Shown: positions 1 to 11,684, counted from the stretch's first letter. The stretch: DNA of 64,000 bases from Sciurus carolinensis (GCF_902686445.1 NC_062213.1:8739241-8803240); one strand, 5' to 3'. Made by a program: numbers and translations. The notes: generated by a model from the letters alone, not told the origin.

Positions 1-44
1 AAGAGTGTATGTTTTGTTTGTTGTTTGTGTCTGGACACACACGC

Positions 45-140
45 AGGTCAGGGATGTTTGTCTGTCTTGTTCTTGCTATTTTCAGTAATACCTAGAACAG
101 AGTTGAGCACATAGTAGATGTTTGATAAATGTTTGTCAAA
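45..140 (+). repeat. L2 LINE 3'-end relic
   Basis: The segment follows the L2 3' end: a 'gtctgtcttgttc' stretch, then 'gagcacatagtagatg' and a 'gataaatgtttgt' tail. The match is diverged. A MIR 3' end shares part of the tail, so MIR is the alternative. Confidence 0.55.
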
Positions 141-144
141 ATTA

Positions 145-1140
145 AGTACAATATGCATGTATCATTTGCATATCTGATTTTTTCTTAGCATAGATTTTTA
201 GAAATATATCAGTGAATTATTTTAAAGCATAGAATTTATTTTAATCAATTTATTTAAAATGTAGTGTGTGCCCAGCTTATCCCAGATAACAAGGATAATA
301 GTCAAGAACTAACAGACAAAAATCGCTCGCTGTGCCTTATGTCGTAGGGAGTCAGTGAAACATGGCACCTGTCTGTCTGGGCGTTAACTCTTGTAAGAAC
401 GTGCAGATTAGTGTGCTTGTTCCTGCCCCGACTTGTGCTTCTGTCGGAGTTTCCAACTCTTCGTCCTTCCTCCTCAGCAGCCCTGACTTGTAAACATTTT
501 CTGACTGGATAGGTGAAAGAATGCTCTCACTGTTTGTTATTATTTATGGAATTGAACATTCATTAGCTATTTGATCTTTTTCTCTCTGCTAGTATTACTT
601 ACTCATTTTCCAATTAGAGATTCATTCCTTTTAATGATCTCTTTAAATAAAAATATTAAACACTAGTGTGAAGAATTTATTAGGTGTGTGTTGTGTTCAG
701 CTTTATTACTGCCCTTTAAATTTTGCAGGCTTTTCTGTTCTGTCGATGTTTGTTTATACCTTAGGCGGGCTCTCTGTCAGAGTTCTAATTTGTGGCTGCT
801 TCTGTTGCTGTATGCTGAGAAAGTCTGTCTGCTTCCGTAGAGCAATAAATACTCTGAAGTTTGCCCCTAGTTTGTCTATATGTCTAAATCATTAATCTAA
901 AAATGATTTATTTTGCTGTGTGGTGGTGGGAATCTTGATTTTTTTTTAAAGCCAAAGCCATTTTTTTACACTGTACCTTGAATATCTATTGTTCCTTAAT
1001 TATTTGTTACCCATCTTTTCAAATAGGCTAATTCTTATGTGCACACAAAGGTCTATTTCTGATCTATGTGCTGTTTCACTGACGTTGTTGATTAGCCCAG
1101 AGTCAGTTATATGTTGATTGACTTTAAAAAAGAATGCCTT
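145..1140. other. AT-rich non-coding DNA
   Basis: No recognisable gene or repeat. The short open frames here have no domain and no coding character. Base composition is AT-rich with many T runs. Confidence 0.5.
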
Positions 1141-1144
1141 CACT

Positions 1145-1730
1145 GAGATGTAATTCACATACCTTGAGAGTCACCTTCTAAAATGCACAGCACAGTTGTT
1201 TTCGCTGTGCACCCGTCACCACTGATTTGAGATGAGAGCATTTTTGTCAGCCTCAAAGTGCACCCATGCCCGTCAGCAGCTCCCACCCACTCCTTTCTCA
1301 GCTGCTCCTGGGACCTCTCTTCTGCTCTCTCTGTGCATTTGCCTACCTGGGAGTTTCACATATGGGAAGTCGCAGAGTATGTGACTTTGTTTCAGGTTTC
1401 TTTTCATTTAACATCATGTTTCAAGGTCCATCTTTGTTACAGGAAGTATCAGCACTTCATTTTTTACTGTCAAATAATATTCCATTACATGACTTTATGA
1501 CATTTTGCTTATCCATCCATCAGTTAGTGGACATTTGAGTTGCTTCCACTTCTTGGCTATTATGAATAATATTACTATTGTATCTGTCTGTAAGTTTTTA
1601 TGTGGACATGTTTTCATTCTTCTTTGGTGTATACCGAGGAGTGTAATTTCCGGGTAACTCTATACGTGGTTTTTGAGAACTGCCAAACCCTTTTGCTCAG
1701 TGGCTGAGATATTTTCCACCACCCAGCACT
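1145..1730 (-). mobile_element. Ancient L1M-type LINE 3' end, antisense
   Basis: In the plus direction it runs through the antisense landmarks of old mammalian L1 3' ends in the right order: 'gtaattcacatacc' near 1150, 'cacccgtcaccactg' near 1210, 'aatattccattacatg' near 1477, 'cagttagtggacattt' near 1521 and 'ttggctattatgaataat' near 1554. The reading frame is destroyed by many changes, which indicates an old, pre-rodent insertion. Confidence 0.75.
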
Positions 1731-2099
1731 GTGTAAAGACTGACCCTTATTTAAAGTCTTCTGTGCATCTATTTTACCTCTTCTTAAATTTCATTTTTCC
1801 CCAAACATTTAAGAAATTCGCTTTCATTTTCTAAGACTTTCACATTTATTTTAATACACTATTGTGTTCCTATTGGTTTCAAAATGAGAGTGTTTACCTA
1901 GCTTGCTATTGAAAATAAGTATTCAGAACTATAATTTTACTTGTTTCATGATTTGTACAAGGTATGTTTTTCTCACTGCTAATAATCAGGACACTTGTAA
2001 CTATTTTGCATTTTCTCTTTGACTCAAATAATTTACAGGGGTGTATGTATCTTGGGGTGTTGGTGGTGGTAGCGTGTGAGGTTGTTTAAAGATTTCTTT

Positions 2100-2165
2100 A
2101 AAGGTGAATGAGCAGGGTAAACGCGTCTAATGCACTTGGCACAGTGCCAGGCACTAAGGGCCACT
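2100..2165 (+). repeat. MIR SINE 3' fragment
   Basis: It contains 'gcacttggcacagtgccagg' followed by 'cactaaggg', resembling the MIR/L2 tail region. Short and diverged. Confidence 0.45.
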
Positions 2166-2169
2166 ATCC

Positions 2170-3525
2170 GTAGTGGACTCTTTATTCTCTCTTTCTAGAA
2201 TCTTTGTGACTATTTGAGCCTCCCTAAACGGTGTGATTTTTATTGATCTTGTAACTTTTAAAGGGCCAGGTATATTTCTGAGAATTCCCTGGCATCACGC
2301 TTCCTGGAATGCAGGTGCCTTTTGAGCTGAAGACGGGGAAGGATTCCGTCCTCCTCCACCTTCTTCTTCTTTTAAAATCACAAGGTCATTTCTGCTTTTC
2401 TGTTCTGCAATTAGCAGTACTCATGATTTAAGACTTTGTCTTATATACACCAAACTTTCTTCAATTATTTTCATTTCCTTTCTCTCTATCCAGAGATGAC
2501 ATCTAGAGCAGGTTCTCTGCATTTTAAATTTGCTGCAGTGAGATTTCTGTTTCCCTGCCTTGACAGACTGATTTGATTATTGTTGCATTTTTTTTTTTAA
2601 AGTTTTGTGGCAGGTTTTACTGATTGGAGTGAATTTTCTTCTTTCCCGGGGCTCCTTGCTTTTGTTTTTTAAAAGGTGTTCCCTTGTATATCACTGATGA
2701 AACCGAGCAATGTGCGTCATCTAGCTTTTGCCGCATTGAGAAATAAAGCCTGCATAGCTTAACGACGTCTGTGAGCATGCTCGCTTCTCACTCTGCTGTG
2801 TGTTACTCGGGCTCTTCTGCAGGTGGCCCACGTCTGCTCCCACGTCGGGAGCGCTGGTCTAAGGGCACCCTCAGCTGCGACGTGCTGAGCCTTGGTAGGC
2901 AACACGTTTGTTCAGATCTCACTGGTCAAAGTGAAGTCGGAGGCCAGCCCTGAGTTGAACGTGCCTCCACGGGGCAAGGGTAGAGGGCGCAGGGTAACGT
3001 GGTCATGTCCGCAAGCTCTGTGTAGTCAGCATTTTCTCTATTTCTGTCAACAAAGGACCCTTAGATGCCTGCTTGCTCTGGCTCACTGGGCTAACCCCCA
3101 GGATCTCCTCCTTAAGCGATCTTTCGTGTTGGCTTTGGACTCTTTAGCAGCTTTTTGGTGAGGAAGATCTTGGTAGGCATAGTCTTTACCCCCAGTCTGG
3201 CCTCCGCCCGGTCGGCTCTATCATGAGAAGGGGTGCATGTCAGGTCAAGGCCGGCTCCCCTCCGGTCCCCTCTGGTTCCCTGGCTGCCTGCTAGTGGCCA
3301 AGTGCATGGGAATCAATTGTGTTTTCAATCAAATTTCGCTTGAGGGGAGTGTAAATCCCACCAGTCCTCCGGGAAGGCTTGATTACGTTCTTCGGTCGTG
3401 GAAGTTGGCTCTTTCTTCATGGGGACTTCAATAGAGCCTTATCTGTGAGCGCGATGCAGGGCTAAACTGAGAGTTTGAAAAACAATATGAATGAAATTTA
3501 CATTAAATAAATTATCGTATTTAAC
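2170..3525. other. Single-copy non-coding DNA
   Basis: No recognised gene or repeat family. It includes an 11-base T run at about 2588-2598. Open frames at 2771-3434 show no domain and overlap one another. Confidence 0.45.
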
Positions 3526-3529
3526 ATAC

Positions 3530-3608
3530 GTTCTTGTAGGATTTTGTAAGGATTAGATAAATCAATGTCTGTAGAGCAGGGAGCACAGCCCCTGGCTCAC
3601 AGTAGTCA
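3530..3608 (+). repeat. MIR SINE 3' fragment
   Basis: 'gtaaggattagataaatcaa' is followed by 'cccctggctcacagtagtca', the order found in the MIR 3' half. Confidence 0.55.
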
Positions 3609-4029
3609 TGGTGCACGTGTTAATTCCTATCCAGCTTCTGGGTGAAAAAATACACAGACGATGGATATTCTCGGCTGAACTGCAGACGCTGGGCCACTGA
3701 ACAGGAGTTTAGCAGAGGGGGTGTAAGACATGGAGGTGAAGCGGGCAGCCCTGGGGGAGTGAGCACCCGACCCTGGGGGCCTTGCTGAAGGAGGTGGAGA
3801 GAAGACAGACATCAGAGATGGCCTGGGATAGATGGCTTTTCAGGTCGCTGCCCAACTTGTGATTTTGTACTTTTAAAAAAAGCAAAACATTTGGCAAATT
3901 ATTTAGTATTTTAGTCAGTTCATGTATAGAAACATTTTTATTAAGTTTCTCCTTTGATAAGATATTTTGTGGAGGCTGAATAAGAGATGTGGGGGAATAT
4001 GCTATTTGGAGTTACAAAAAATTTGCTGT

Positions 4030-4387
4030 CATTTACAGATAAATACATGGAATTGGAGAATATCATGCTAAGTGAAATAAGCCAATCCCCAAAAAACCAA
4101 AGGCTGAATGTTCTCCCTGATAAGTGGATAATGATATATAATGGGGGTGGGGGCGTGGGGGTGAGAGAAGAATGGAGGAACTTTAGATTATGTAGAGGGA
4201 AATGAGGGGGGGTATGAAAAATGGTGGACTGAGAAACACATCGTTACCCTATGTACATGTATGATTACACAAATGGTGTGAATCTACATTGTGCACAACC
4301 ATAGAAACGAAATGATGTAACCCATTTGTGTACAATGAATAAAACTGCAGTCTGTAAAAATAAAAAAAATTTAAAAAATAAAAAATG
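4030..4387 (+). mobile_element. 5'-truncated L1 (ORF2 C-terminus, 3' UTR, A-rich tail)
   Basis: The first ~60 bases encode the end of L1 ORF2 (residues MELENIMLSEISQS are readable). A G-rich 3' UTR follows, then 'cctatgtacatgtatgatta', 'gtgtacaatgaataaaac' and an A-rich tail ending near 4387. The 10-base sequence 'aatttgctgt' occurs at 4020-4029 and again at 4388-4397, directly flanking the element, so I take it as the target-site duplication. The element is severely 5'-truncated, typical of target-primed reverse transcription. The same 3' UTR family recurs at 45700-45933. Confidence 0.87.
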
Positions 4388-4397
4388 AATTTGCTGT

Positions 4398-4497
4398 TCT
4401 TTGGGACTGGCTTATTTTGCTTAGCATGATATTTTCCAGCTCCATCCTACTGGCAAATACTGTAATTTCATTTTTCTACAAGGCTGTGTAATATTCT
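4398..4497 (-). mobile_element. L1 ORF2 C-terminal fragment, antisense
   Basis: The reverse complement encodes the L1 ORF2 C-terminal region (readable pieces: ASRMELENIMLSKISQS). It begins immediately after the downstream target-site duplication of the sense L1, and changes orientation abruptly at about 4497. Confidence 0.75.
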
Positions 4498-4597
4498 GGG
4501 AGTGAAGAGAGGGGAAGGGGTGTGGGGGTAGGAAAGACATTAGAATAAATAGGACATTATTACCCCATGTACATATATGATTACATGACCAGTGTAC
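4498..4597 (+). mobile_element. L1 3' UTR fragment, sense
   Basis: It matches the L1 3' UTR seen at 4150-4270 and 45740-45840: a G-rich stretch, 'gacattattaccccatgtac', then 'tatgattacatgaccagtgt'. It stops with no A-rich tail, so the 3' end is missing. With the preceding antisense ORF2 piece it forms a head-to-head inversion inside an L1 cluster. Confidence 0.7.
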
Positions 4598-4659
4598 ACA
4601 ATCCATCTTTCTTCCATTCTTTTCTTACCTACCCACCCCATGTACCATCATCCACTTAT

Positions 4660-7440
4660 CAGAGAAATCATTCAGCCTTTGATTTTTTAGGAATTGGCTT
4701 ATTTCACTTCGCATGATATTCTCCAGCTCCATCCATTTACCTGAAAATGCCATAATTTATTCTTCTTTATGGCTGAATAATATTCCATTGTGTATATATA
4801 CCAGTTTCTTTATTCATTCATCTATTGAAGGACATCTAAGTTGGTTCCACAATCTACTTATTGTGAATTGAACTGCTATAAACATTGATGTGGCATGCTG
4901 ATTTTAAGTCCTTTGGCTATAGGCCAAGTAGTGGGATAGTTGGGTGAAATGGTGGTACCATTCCAAGTTTTCTAAGGAAACTACATACTGCTTTCCAGAG
5001 TGGTCGCACCATACCACCAGGAATGTATGAGTGTACCTTTTTCCCTACATCCTCGTCAACACCTATTGTAGCTTGCATTCTTGATAATCGTCATTCTAAT
5101 TAGGGTGAGATGCAATCTTAGGGTGGTTTTGATTTGCATTTCTCTTATTACTAGAGATGTTGAACATTTTTTCATATATCTGTTGATTGCTTGTAGATCT
5201 TCTGTGAAGTGTCTTCTCATTTCCTTAGCACATTTATTGATTGGGTTATTTGTTTTCTTGGTGTAAAGTTTTTGAGTTCTTTATAGATTCTGGAAATTAG
5301 TGCTCTATCTGAAGTATGTGTGGCAAAGATTTTCTCCCACTCTGTAGGCTCTCTCTTCACATTGCTGATTATTTCCTTTGCTGAGAAAAAGCTTTTTAGT
5401 TTGAATCTATCCTGATTATTGATTCCTGCTTTTATTTCTTGTGCTTGGGGAGTCATGTTAAGGAAGTCTGGTCTTAAGCTGACATGATGGAGATTTGAAC
5501 CTACTTTTTCTTCTATTAGGTGCAGGGTCTCTGGTCTGATTCCAAGGTCCTTGATCCATTTTGTGCAGGGTGAGAGATAGGGGTTTAGTTCCATTCTGCT
5601 GCATATGGATTTCCAGTTTTCCTAGCATTATTTGTTGAACAGGCTATCTTCTCTCCATTGTATGTTCTTTGCACCTTTGTCTAGTATGAGATGACTGTAT
5701 TTATGTGGGTTTGTCTCTATGTCCTCTATTATGTACTATTGGTCTACCTGTCTACTTTGGTGTCAATACCATGCTGTTTTTGTTACTATTACTCTGTAGT
5801 ATAGTCGAAGGTCTGACATTGTAATACCTCCTGCTTCACTCTTCCTGTTAAGGATTGCTTTAGTTATTCTGGGTCTCTTATTCTTCCAAATGAATTTCAT
5901 GATTTCTTTCTCTATTTCTATGAGGAATGTCATTGGGATTTTAATAGGAATTGCATTGAATTTGTAGATGGTTGTAGTTTTCTTAATTTCTCTTTCAGAG
6001 GGTTCATCACTTATGAATAAAAATGCATTAAATTTATGAGTGTTGATTTTACATCCTGCTACTTTGCTGAATTCATTTTTGAGTTCTAGAAGTTTTCTGG
6101 TGGAATTTTTTGGCTCCTCTAAATACAGAATCATGTCATCAGCAAATAGTGATAGTTTGAGTTCTTCTTTTCTTATTTGTATTCCTTTAATTTCTTTGGT
6201 CTAATTGCTGTGGCTAGAGTTTCAAGGATGATGTTGAATAGAAGTGGTGAAAGAGGGCTTCCCTGTCTTGTTCCAGTTTTTAGGGGGAATGCTTTCAGTT
6301 TTTCTCCATTAAGAATGATGTTGCCTGTGGGCTTAACTTAGACAGCCTTTACAATATTAAGGTATGTTCCCACTATCCCTATTTTTCTCAGTGTTTTCAG
6401 CATGAAGGGATGCTGTATTTTATCAAATGCCTTTTTTGCATCTATTGAAATGATCATGTGATTCTTAACTTTAAGTTTGTTGATGTGGTGAATTACATTT
6501 ATTGATTTCCGGATGTTGAACCAACCTTGCATCCCTGGGATAAAACCCACTTGATCGTGGTGCACTTTCTTTTAAATATATTTTTGTATGCGGTTTGCTA
6601 AAATTTTGTTAAGAATTTTTGCATCTATGTTTTGCATCTATGAAGTTTTCTTTCCTTGATGTGTCTTTGTCTGGTTTTGGTTTCAGGATGATAATTAGCT
6701 TCATAGAGTGAGTTTGGAAGAGTTCCCTCCTCTTCTATTTCATGAAATACTTTGAGGAGCATTTGAATGAGTTCTTCTTTGAAGGTCTTATAGAATTCAA
6801 CTGAGAATCCATCTGGTCCTGGACTTTTCTTGGTTGGTAGGCTTTTGATGACTATTTCTATTTCATTGCTTGAAATCGATCTATTTAAATTGTGTATGTC
6901 TTTCATATTCAGTTTGGGTGGATCATATGTCTCTAGAAACCTGTCAATGTCTTTAAGATTTTCTATTTTGTTGGAGTATAGATTTTCAAAATGGCTTCTA
7001 ATTATGTTTTTTATTTCAACAGTGTCTATTGTGATATTTCCTTTTTCATCATGAATTTTAGTAATTTGAGTTTTCTCTCTTCTCTTTATTTGTGTGGCTA
7101 AGGGTTTATCAATTTTTTTTGTCAAAGAACCAACTTTTTGTTTTGTCAAATTTTTGAATTGTTTCTTTTGTTTCAATTTCATTGATTTTAGCTCTTGGGA
7201 ATGGAAACTCCTGATTTTTTACTGAATCTGTGTGTGTGGTATGTTTTTTTCCCATCCTTTCACCTTTAATCTGTGGGTATCTTTTTCTATGAGACGAGTC
7301 TCTTGGAGGTAGCATATTATTGGGTCTTTCTTTTTAATACAATCTGCCAGCCTATGTCTTTTGATTGATGAGTTTAGGCCATTAGCATTCAGGGTAATTA
7401 TTGAGATATGACTTGTATTCCAGGTAATTTTGGCTTATTT
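4660..7440 (-). pseudogene. Broken L1 ORF2 (endonuclease/reverse transcriptase)
   Basis: ORF2 protein nicks target DNA and copies L1 RNA into it. Here it is split over several frames. The N-terminus at about 7440-7255 carries an endonuclease start (residues NGLNSSIKRHRLAD) and the QET motif with its catalytic glutamate. Near 7200 the sequence jumps from the 'KKSGVSIP' region of the endonuclease directly to the linker before the reverse transcriptase ('INEIETKETIQ'). Most of the endonuclease, including its later catalytic Asp and His residues, is therefore deleted. The reverse transcriptase shows SPGPDGF (about 6830), FIPGMQ (about 6540), the [16 protein letters not shown] block (about 6410-6450) and an intact FADD active-site motif at 6135-6146. 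The C-terminal part is at 5594-4660. Stops and frameshifts between blocks make it a pseudogene. Confidence 0.9.
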
Positions 7441-7649
7441 TTGGCTTTTAACCTGACTTGGTTTCTCCTTTATTTGACTATTCCTTTAGGGCAGTTCCTC
7501 CCTTTGCTGATTTACATTATTGTGTTTCATTTATTCCTTATCAAATATTTTGCTGAGAATGTTCTGTAGTGCCAGCTTTCTATTTGTAAATTCTTTTAGC
7601 TTTTGTTTATCATGGAAGGATTTTATTTTGTCATCAAATCTGAAGATAA

Positions 7650-8455
7650 GTTTTGCTGGGTATAAGATTCTTTATTGGCATTCATTTTCTTTCAGAGTTT
7701 GAAATATGTTGTTCTAGGCCCTTCTAGCTTTTAGGGTCGGTGCTGAGAAATCTGCTGATAATTGGTTTCCCCTTATACGTAATCTGACACTTTTCTCTCA
7801 CGACCTTTAAAATTCTATTTTTGTTTTGTATGTTAGGTATTTTTGTTATAATGTGCCTTGGTATGGATCTGTTGTAATTTTGTACATTTGGTGTCCTGTA
7901 AACCTCTTGTAGTTGATTTTCCATTTCATTCTTCAGATTTGGGAAATTTTCTGATATTATTTCATTGAGTGGATTATTCATTAATTTGGTTTGTATCTCT
8001 GTGCCTTCTCAATCTCAATAATTCTTAAGTTTATTCTTTTCATGATATCTCATAATTTTTGGAGGTTCTGTTCATGATTCCTTACCATCTTCTCTGTTTG
8101 GTCAAGTTTGTTTTCAAGATTAAATATTTTGTCTTCATTGTCTGAGGTTCTGTCTTCCAAGTGATCTAGTCTGTCGTTTATGCTTTCTATTGAGTTTTTA
8201 ATTTGGTTTGTTGTTTCCTTCATTTCAAGGACTTCTGTTTGTTTTTTCTTTCCCAGAATCTCTCTCTCTCTCTATTGAAATGATCTTTTGCTTCCTGCAT
8301 TTGTTCTTTTAACTGTTTATTGAAGTGATCATTCATTACCTGCACTTACTCTCTTATCTCATTATTTGCTTCTTGGATCATTTTAATTATGTACATTCTG
8401 AACTCCCTTTCTAATATTTTTTCTGCCATGCCATTGGATTCTATTGCTATAGCAT
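7650..8455 (-). pseudogene. Broken L1 ORF1 (RNA-binding chaperone)
   Basis: L1 ORF1 protein coats L1 RNA as a trimer. On the minus strand the start lies near 8430-8455 (residues MAEKILEREF). A heptad-like, charged stretch with Phe/Asn follows (about 8400-8000) and then the C-terminal domain. In that domain 'IPRHIITKIPNIQNKNRILK' at about 7870-7800 and 'REKCQITYKGKPI' at about 7800-7760 match the ILKAAREK...TYKG block of mammalian ORF1. Stop codons interrupt the frame near 7984 and after 7724. Confidence 0.8.
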
Positions 8456-8529
8456 CTAGGTTTGTTTGGGACACTTTCTTCCCTTATTTTCTCATGTTGT
8501 TCATGTATATAGCAGTGTGAATCTGAGGT

Positions 8530-9330
8530 ATGGCAGATTTCCCCCTATAGGCTTATAGTGTCCCTGCAGGTTTCCAATACCTCACCTTGAAGTGAGAGAT
8601 CAATATTATCAGTATACCATACAAACAATATGGATCCTTAACCCGAATAGTACCTATTAAGTTATTAACCATGTTATCTTAATAATCAGAGATTATGAGT
8701 TGATTATTATCTGCAGCATAACCATTAAGTTTGCAATAAGGACCACAATTTGTAATGGTGGACAAAGGGAATGGGGAGTGGTATAGGATATAACGTTAAT
8801 GAGACACAAAGTAAGTCTATAGAGGTACTATGACATAGAAATAGTGAAAATGGAATTAAAAGAAATAGGTTGTTATCATGAGAAAAGAGAGAAAGAGTCT
8901 CCAAGGAAACAGATAGATAAGAGGAATATAGAGAAAAATATTAATAAAAGAAAAAAGAAGGAATAATAGTAAGTGTAATAGGAATAATCATAATGATACT
9001 ACTACTAATAAAAAAATTCTACAATAAAACTGTATAGTACTGTTCAAACCTCCTAGTCTTCAGTAGCCTGATGCCTGAGAGGAACTTGATAATGCAGTGT
9101 CCCAAGAAGGGTGCTGTCCCTCTATGGATGGTGGGCTTCAGGTTGGGAATAATCAATGCTAGTGGACAAAGGTGACCCCATCTGTTGATAGATGGTCGGC
9201 CACAGTGTGGGCGCTAGAACGTGTGGGGGCATGGTTGCTGGAGGCGGCGGGATGGGTGTGGGCCTCTGCTCGGTGTGGGAGAGTCCCGGTCCTCTCTTTA
9301 ATATTGAGGTTTGGTAAAACAAAACTGTTG
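8530..9330 (-). promoter_or_regulatory. Probable L1 5' UTR/promoter, antisense
   Basis: This segment lies directly upstream (minus sense) of the ORF1 start. On the plus strand it has a long purine- and A-rich block (about 8800-9020) followed by a G+C-rich block (about 9060-9300). A position immediately 5' of ORF1 and a change in composition relative to the flank suggest the L1 5' UTR, which would hold its internal promoter. I did not recognise a specific 5' UTR consensus, so the call rests on position. Unrelated flanking DNA is the alternative. Confidence 0.45.
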
Positions 9331-9429
9331 TGCCTGTCACAACTGTTAAATGAGGCAGGGGATAAAATGTACCGTGATTCCTATTTGTGGCTCAGAAATG
9401 TAACTCCCCGGCTCAAGCTGAGTTCATGA

Positions 9430-10485
9430 GTGTGCTTGTTCAGAGCAATAAATAATAGATGACTTCTGGCATAAGGTAGTGTCAGAGAAGCTGTGGTCAG
9501 GGCTTTGCTCTTTGGAATGGTCGTGGATGGCCTGTGTCCACAGATGAATCAGCGCAGCCTGGTGGCAAGGTGAGACTTCACAGTTCAGCCCAGGAGCCGT
9601 GGTCCACAGTCGCCGAGCGTTGTTCAGTGTAAAGACTATTCTTGCCAGAGTTAGGTCTCAGAAGGACAACCTCACCTATACAGTTTGCATTTCTTACTTT
9701 TAGGCTGTAGCTTTATTTTCTCTGGAAAAAAAAAAAAGTCAAATAATCAACAAAGTATCATTTGTAGAGTCACCGATTGGCCATGAAGCTGCTTCTACTA
9801 TTGATGGAGCTAGGAGCAACGTCCTGTGGGCTATAATTCAAGATTAAGATAAAATTTTTACAAGAGGCAATTGGAAAGTATACAGAAGCATAAGTAAAGT
9901 ATATTACCTTGAGCTTCTCCAAGTGAGGATATTCTGAAAATGTGAAATATAAATATTTCAAGGTGTCGTTCTGATACAACAAGCCTCCGGCAGAGTTTGT
10001 GTACATATAGGCTGCTTTCTTCATGAATTTCCATTTCTCCTTTATTCATAGATCCAGCTGTTTCCGTTTAGATGTAATCTTCTGACATGAGGTTTGGAAG
10101 GGAATTTATAGGTTTTCATCTCCACAGAGACAAATATAAGGTATCGTCTTTCTTTCTTTGCCTGTGCTCATGGCAGACATTGCCAATCAAACTCGCCTCT
10201 CTCGTCAGTGCAGTCTGTCTGATCTTGGAATTCTTTAACTCAGGGCTCCTGGAGCCACTAGGAGTCATTAAATTTGAAGTGCAATGGACATGTTTGACCA
10301 GTTCCTTATTTGGATGATAAAGGTGATACGGATGTTAGCAATAGTACTGACGTTTGATTCTCGGTTTGGATGGTCCCTCAGGGGCAGGTTCCCTAAGCAT
10401 GTGGGTGCTGGGAGCACGTGGGCCATTGAGGGTGACCTGGTGGAGGAGAGGAACTTTGCCTACTTTTCTAGCATTGACTTTTAAT
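9430..10485. other. Single-copy non-coding DNA
   Basis: No gene or repeat recognised. It includes a 12-base A run near 9726-9737. Short overlapping open frames on both strands show no domain. Confidence 0.45.
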
Positions 10486-10489
10486 CTAT

Positions 10490-10630
10490 TTTGCAGTGTA
10501 ACTTCCAACAAATCGCTTCCTATTTCTGGGCTTGTAACGTTTCACACCCATGAAGTTAAGGATAATTACCCGTCTCCTAGGGCTTTTATGAGCATCAAAG
10601 GAGGTAATGGATGAGAATGTGCCTGTCACG
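10490..10630 (+). repeat. MIR SINE, diverged
   Basis: The order 'aacttccaacaaatcgcttc', 'aaggataattaccc', 'cctagggcttttatgagcat' and a 'ggaggtaatggatga' stretch follows the middle and 3' part of MIR. Confidence 0.5.
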
Positions 10631-10639
10631 TCTGGATGT

Positions 10640-11680
10640 AGCTGAATTTATGCTCTTCCAATAAAGTGCAGCCTCTGAGAATCTAAAGGCTGCTGTTTTT
10701 TTTCCAGGTATCTGACGATTTATCCTTTCAAGCACCGAGTATTTTATTTTAAACATTTTAGATCGAAGTCTTCCTGTAATGGCTTACGCACTTTACTGAT
10801 CTTTTAAGCAGAATACAATAAACATAATTTGATCTTGGGGATGACTCACTGGCATTAGGAAAATTAACTTTTAGAAGGCAATCCCAGGGAGTCACTGAAG
10901 CATGCAGGAATGTGGGTCTTCCCACTGACGGGCTCCAAATGACTGTGGCTTTTGTGACTTCTTGTGTCTCCTCTTAATGAATTTGTTCAGCCTTCTCTTT
11001 TCCCGTTGAATGACATTTCTTTCCAATCAGAAGTCTTCTAGAGTTGTCTCTCCTTAATTGCTTTTCCTACTTTGCTATGGATCAATGAAAGTGATAATCA
11101 AATTTTTGTGAAAAACCAGATCTTGTTCATAATAACGACATGGGCACTCGGGGGCGCTCCCGGCATGCCCTTCCTCTGCTTGGTGCCTCGAAAGTGTTCT
11201 TCCCTGAATTCCACATCAACACCATGAAGACATCAAAGTCTTGAGGCCATCTTGCTGCTCCTCTGACGCCAGTCCCGTGGGCTCTACCCTTACAAATATG
11301 CTGGAATCTGACCACTTCGTACACCAACCATGACCAAGCAACCCCCAGCTCTCACCTGGCCACTGACCGGGCCTTCCCCCTTCAGACCCTTACCTTCACA
11401 GCAGCCAGGGTGATCACAGGTGATAGGTCCGTTCTCATTCTTTCCCTGCTCCAATGCACGCTCTGTCCCTATTCTTAGAACCCAAGTCACAGTACTTCAG
11501 GTGGCCTCCTGAATCCAGATTGGCTGCCCTGTTCCCTCTCCCTCCTCCCTGAGTTCAATCAGCATCTTCCATATTGGTCTCTTTCTTGTATTTCAAACTC
11601 TCCCATCTCTTTTGGACCTTGGGGCTTTTCTCTTGCTGTGGCCCCAGGATTTCACCCAATTGCCTCCCTCCCTGCTCTGG
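10640..11680. other. Single-copy non-coding DNA
   Basis: No gene recognised. From about 11340 to 11640 the plus strand becomes pyrimidine-rich and may be an undetermined old repeat. Confidence 0.4.
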
Positions 11681-11684
11681 TTCA

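Larger units (their letters stand above)
4600..8530 (-). mobile_element. Long antisense L1 LINE (ORF1 and ORF2 remnants)
   Basis: Read on the minus strand this contains, in order, the ORF1 start and coiled coil (about 8455 down to 8000), the ORF1 C-terminal domain (about 7980-7690), the inter-ORF region, ORF2 with an endonuclease fragment and reverse transcriptase (about 7440-4660), and the start of a 3' UTR. Several frameshifts and stops break both ORFs, so it cannot be autonomous. The 3' end is cut where the inverted L1 pieces begin (about 4597). It may extend to about 9330 if the upstream G+C-rich segment is its 5' UTR. No target-site duplication could be identified because the 3' end is rearranged. 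Confidence 0.93.

Noticed and set aside
6830..7054. Plus-strand 74-aa frame with hydrophobic residues, and similar plus-strand frames at 5081-5266 and 7520-7702
   Set aside because: They are antisense shadows of L1 ORF2 and ORF1 on the minus strand.
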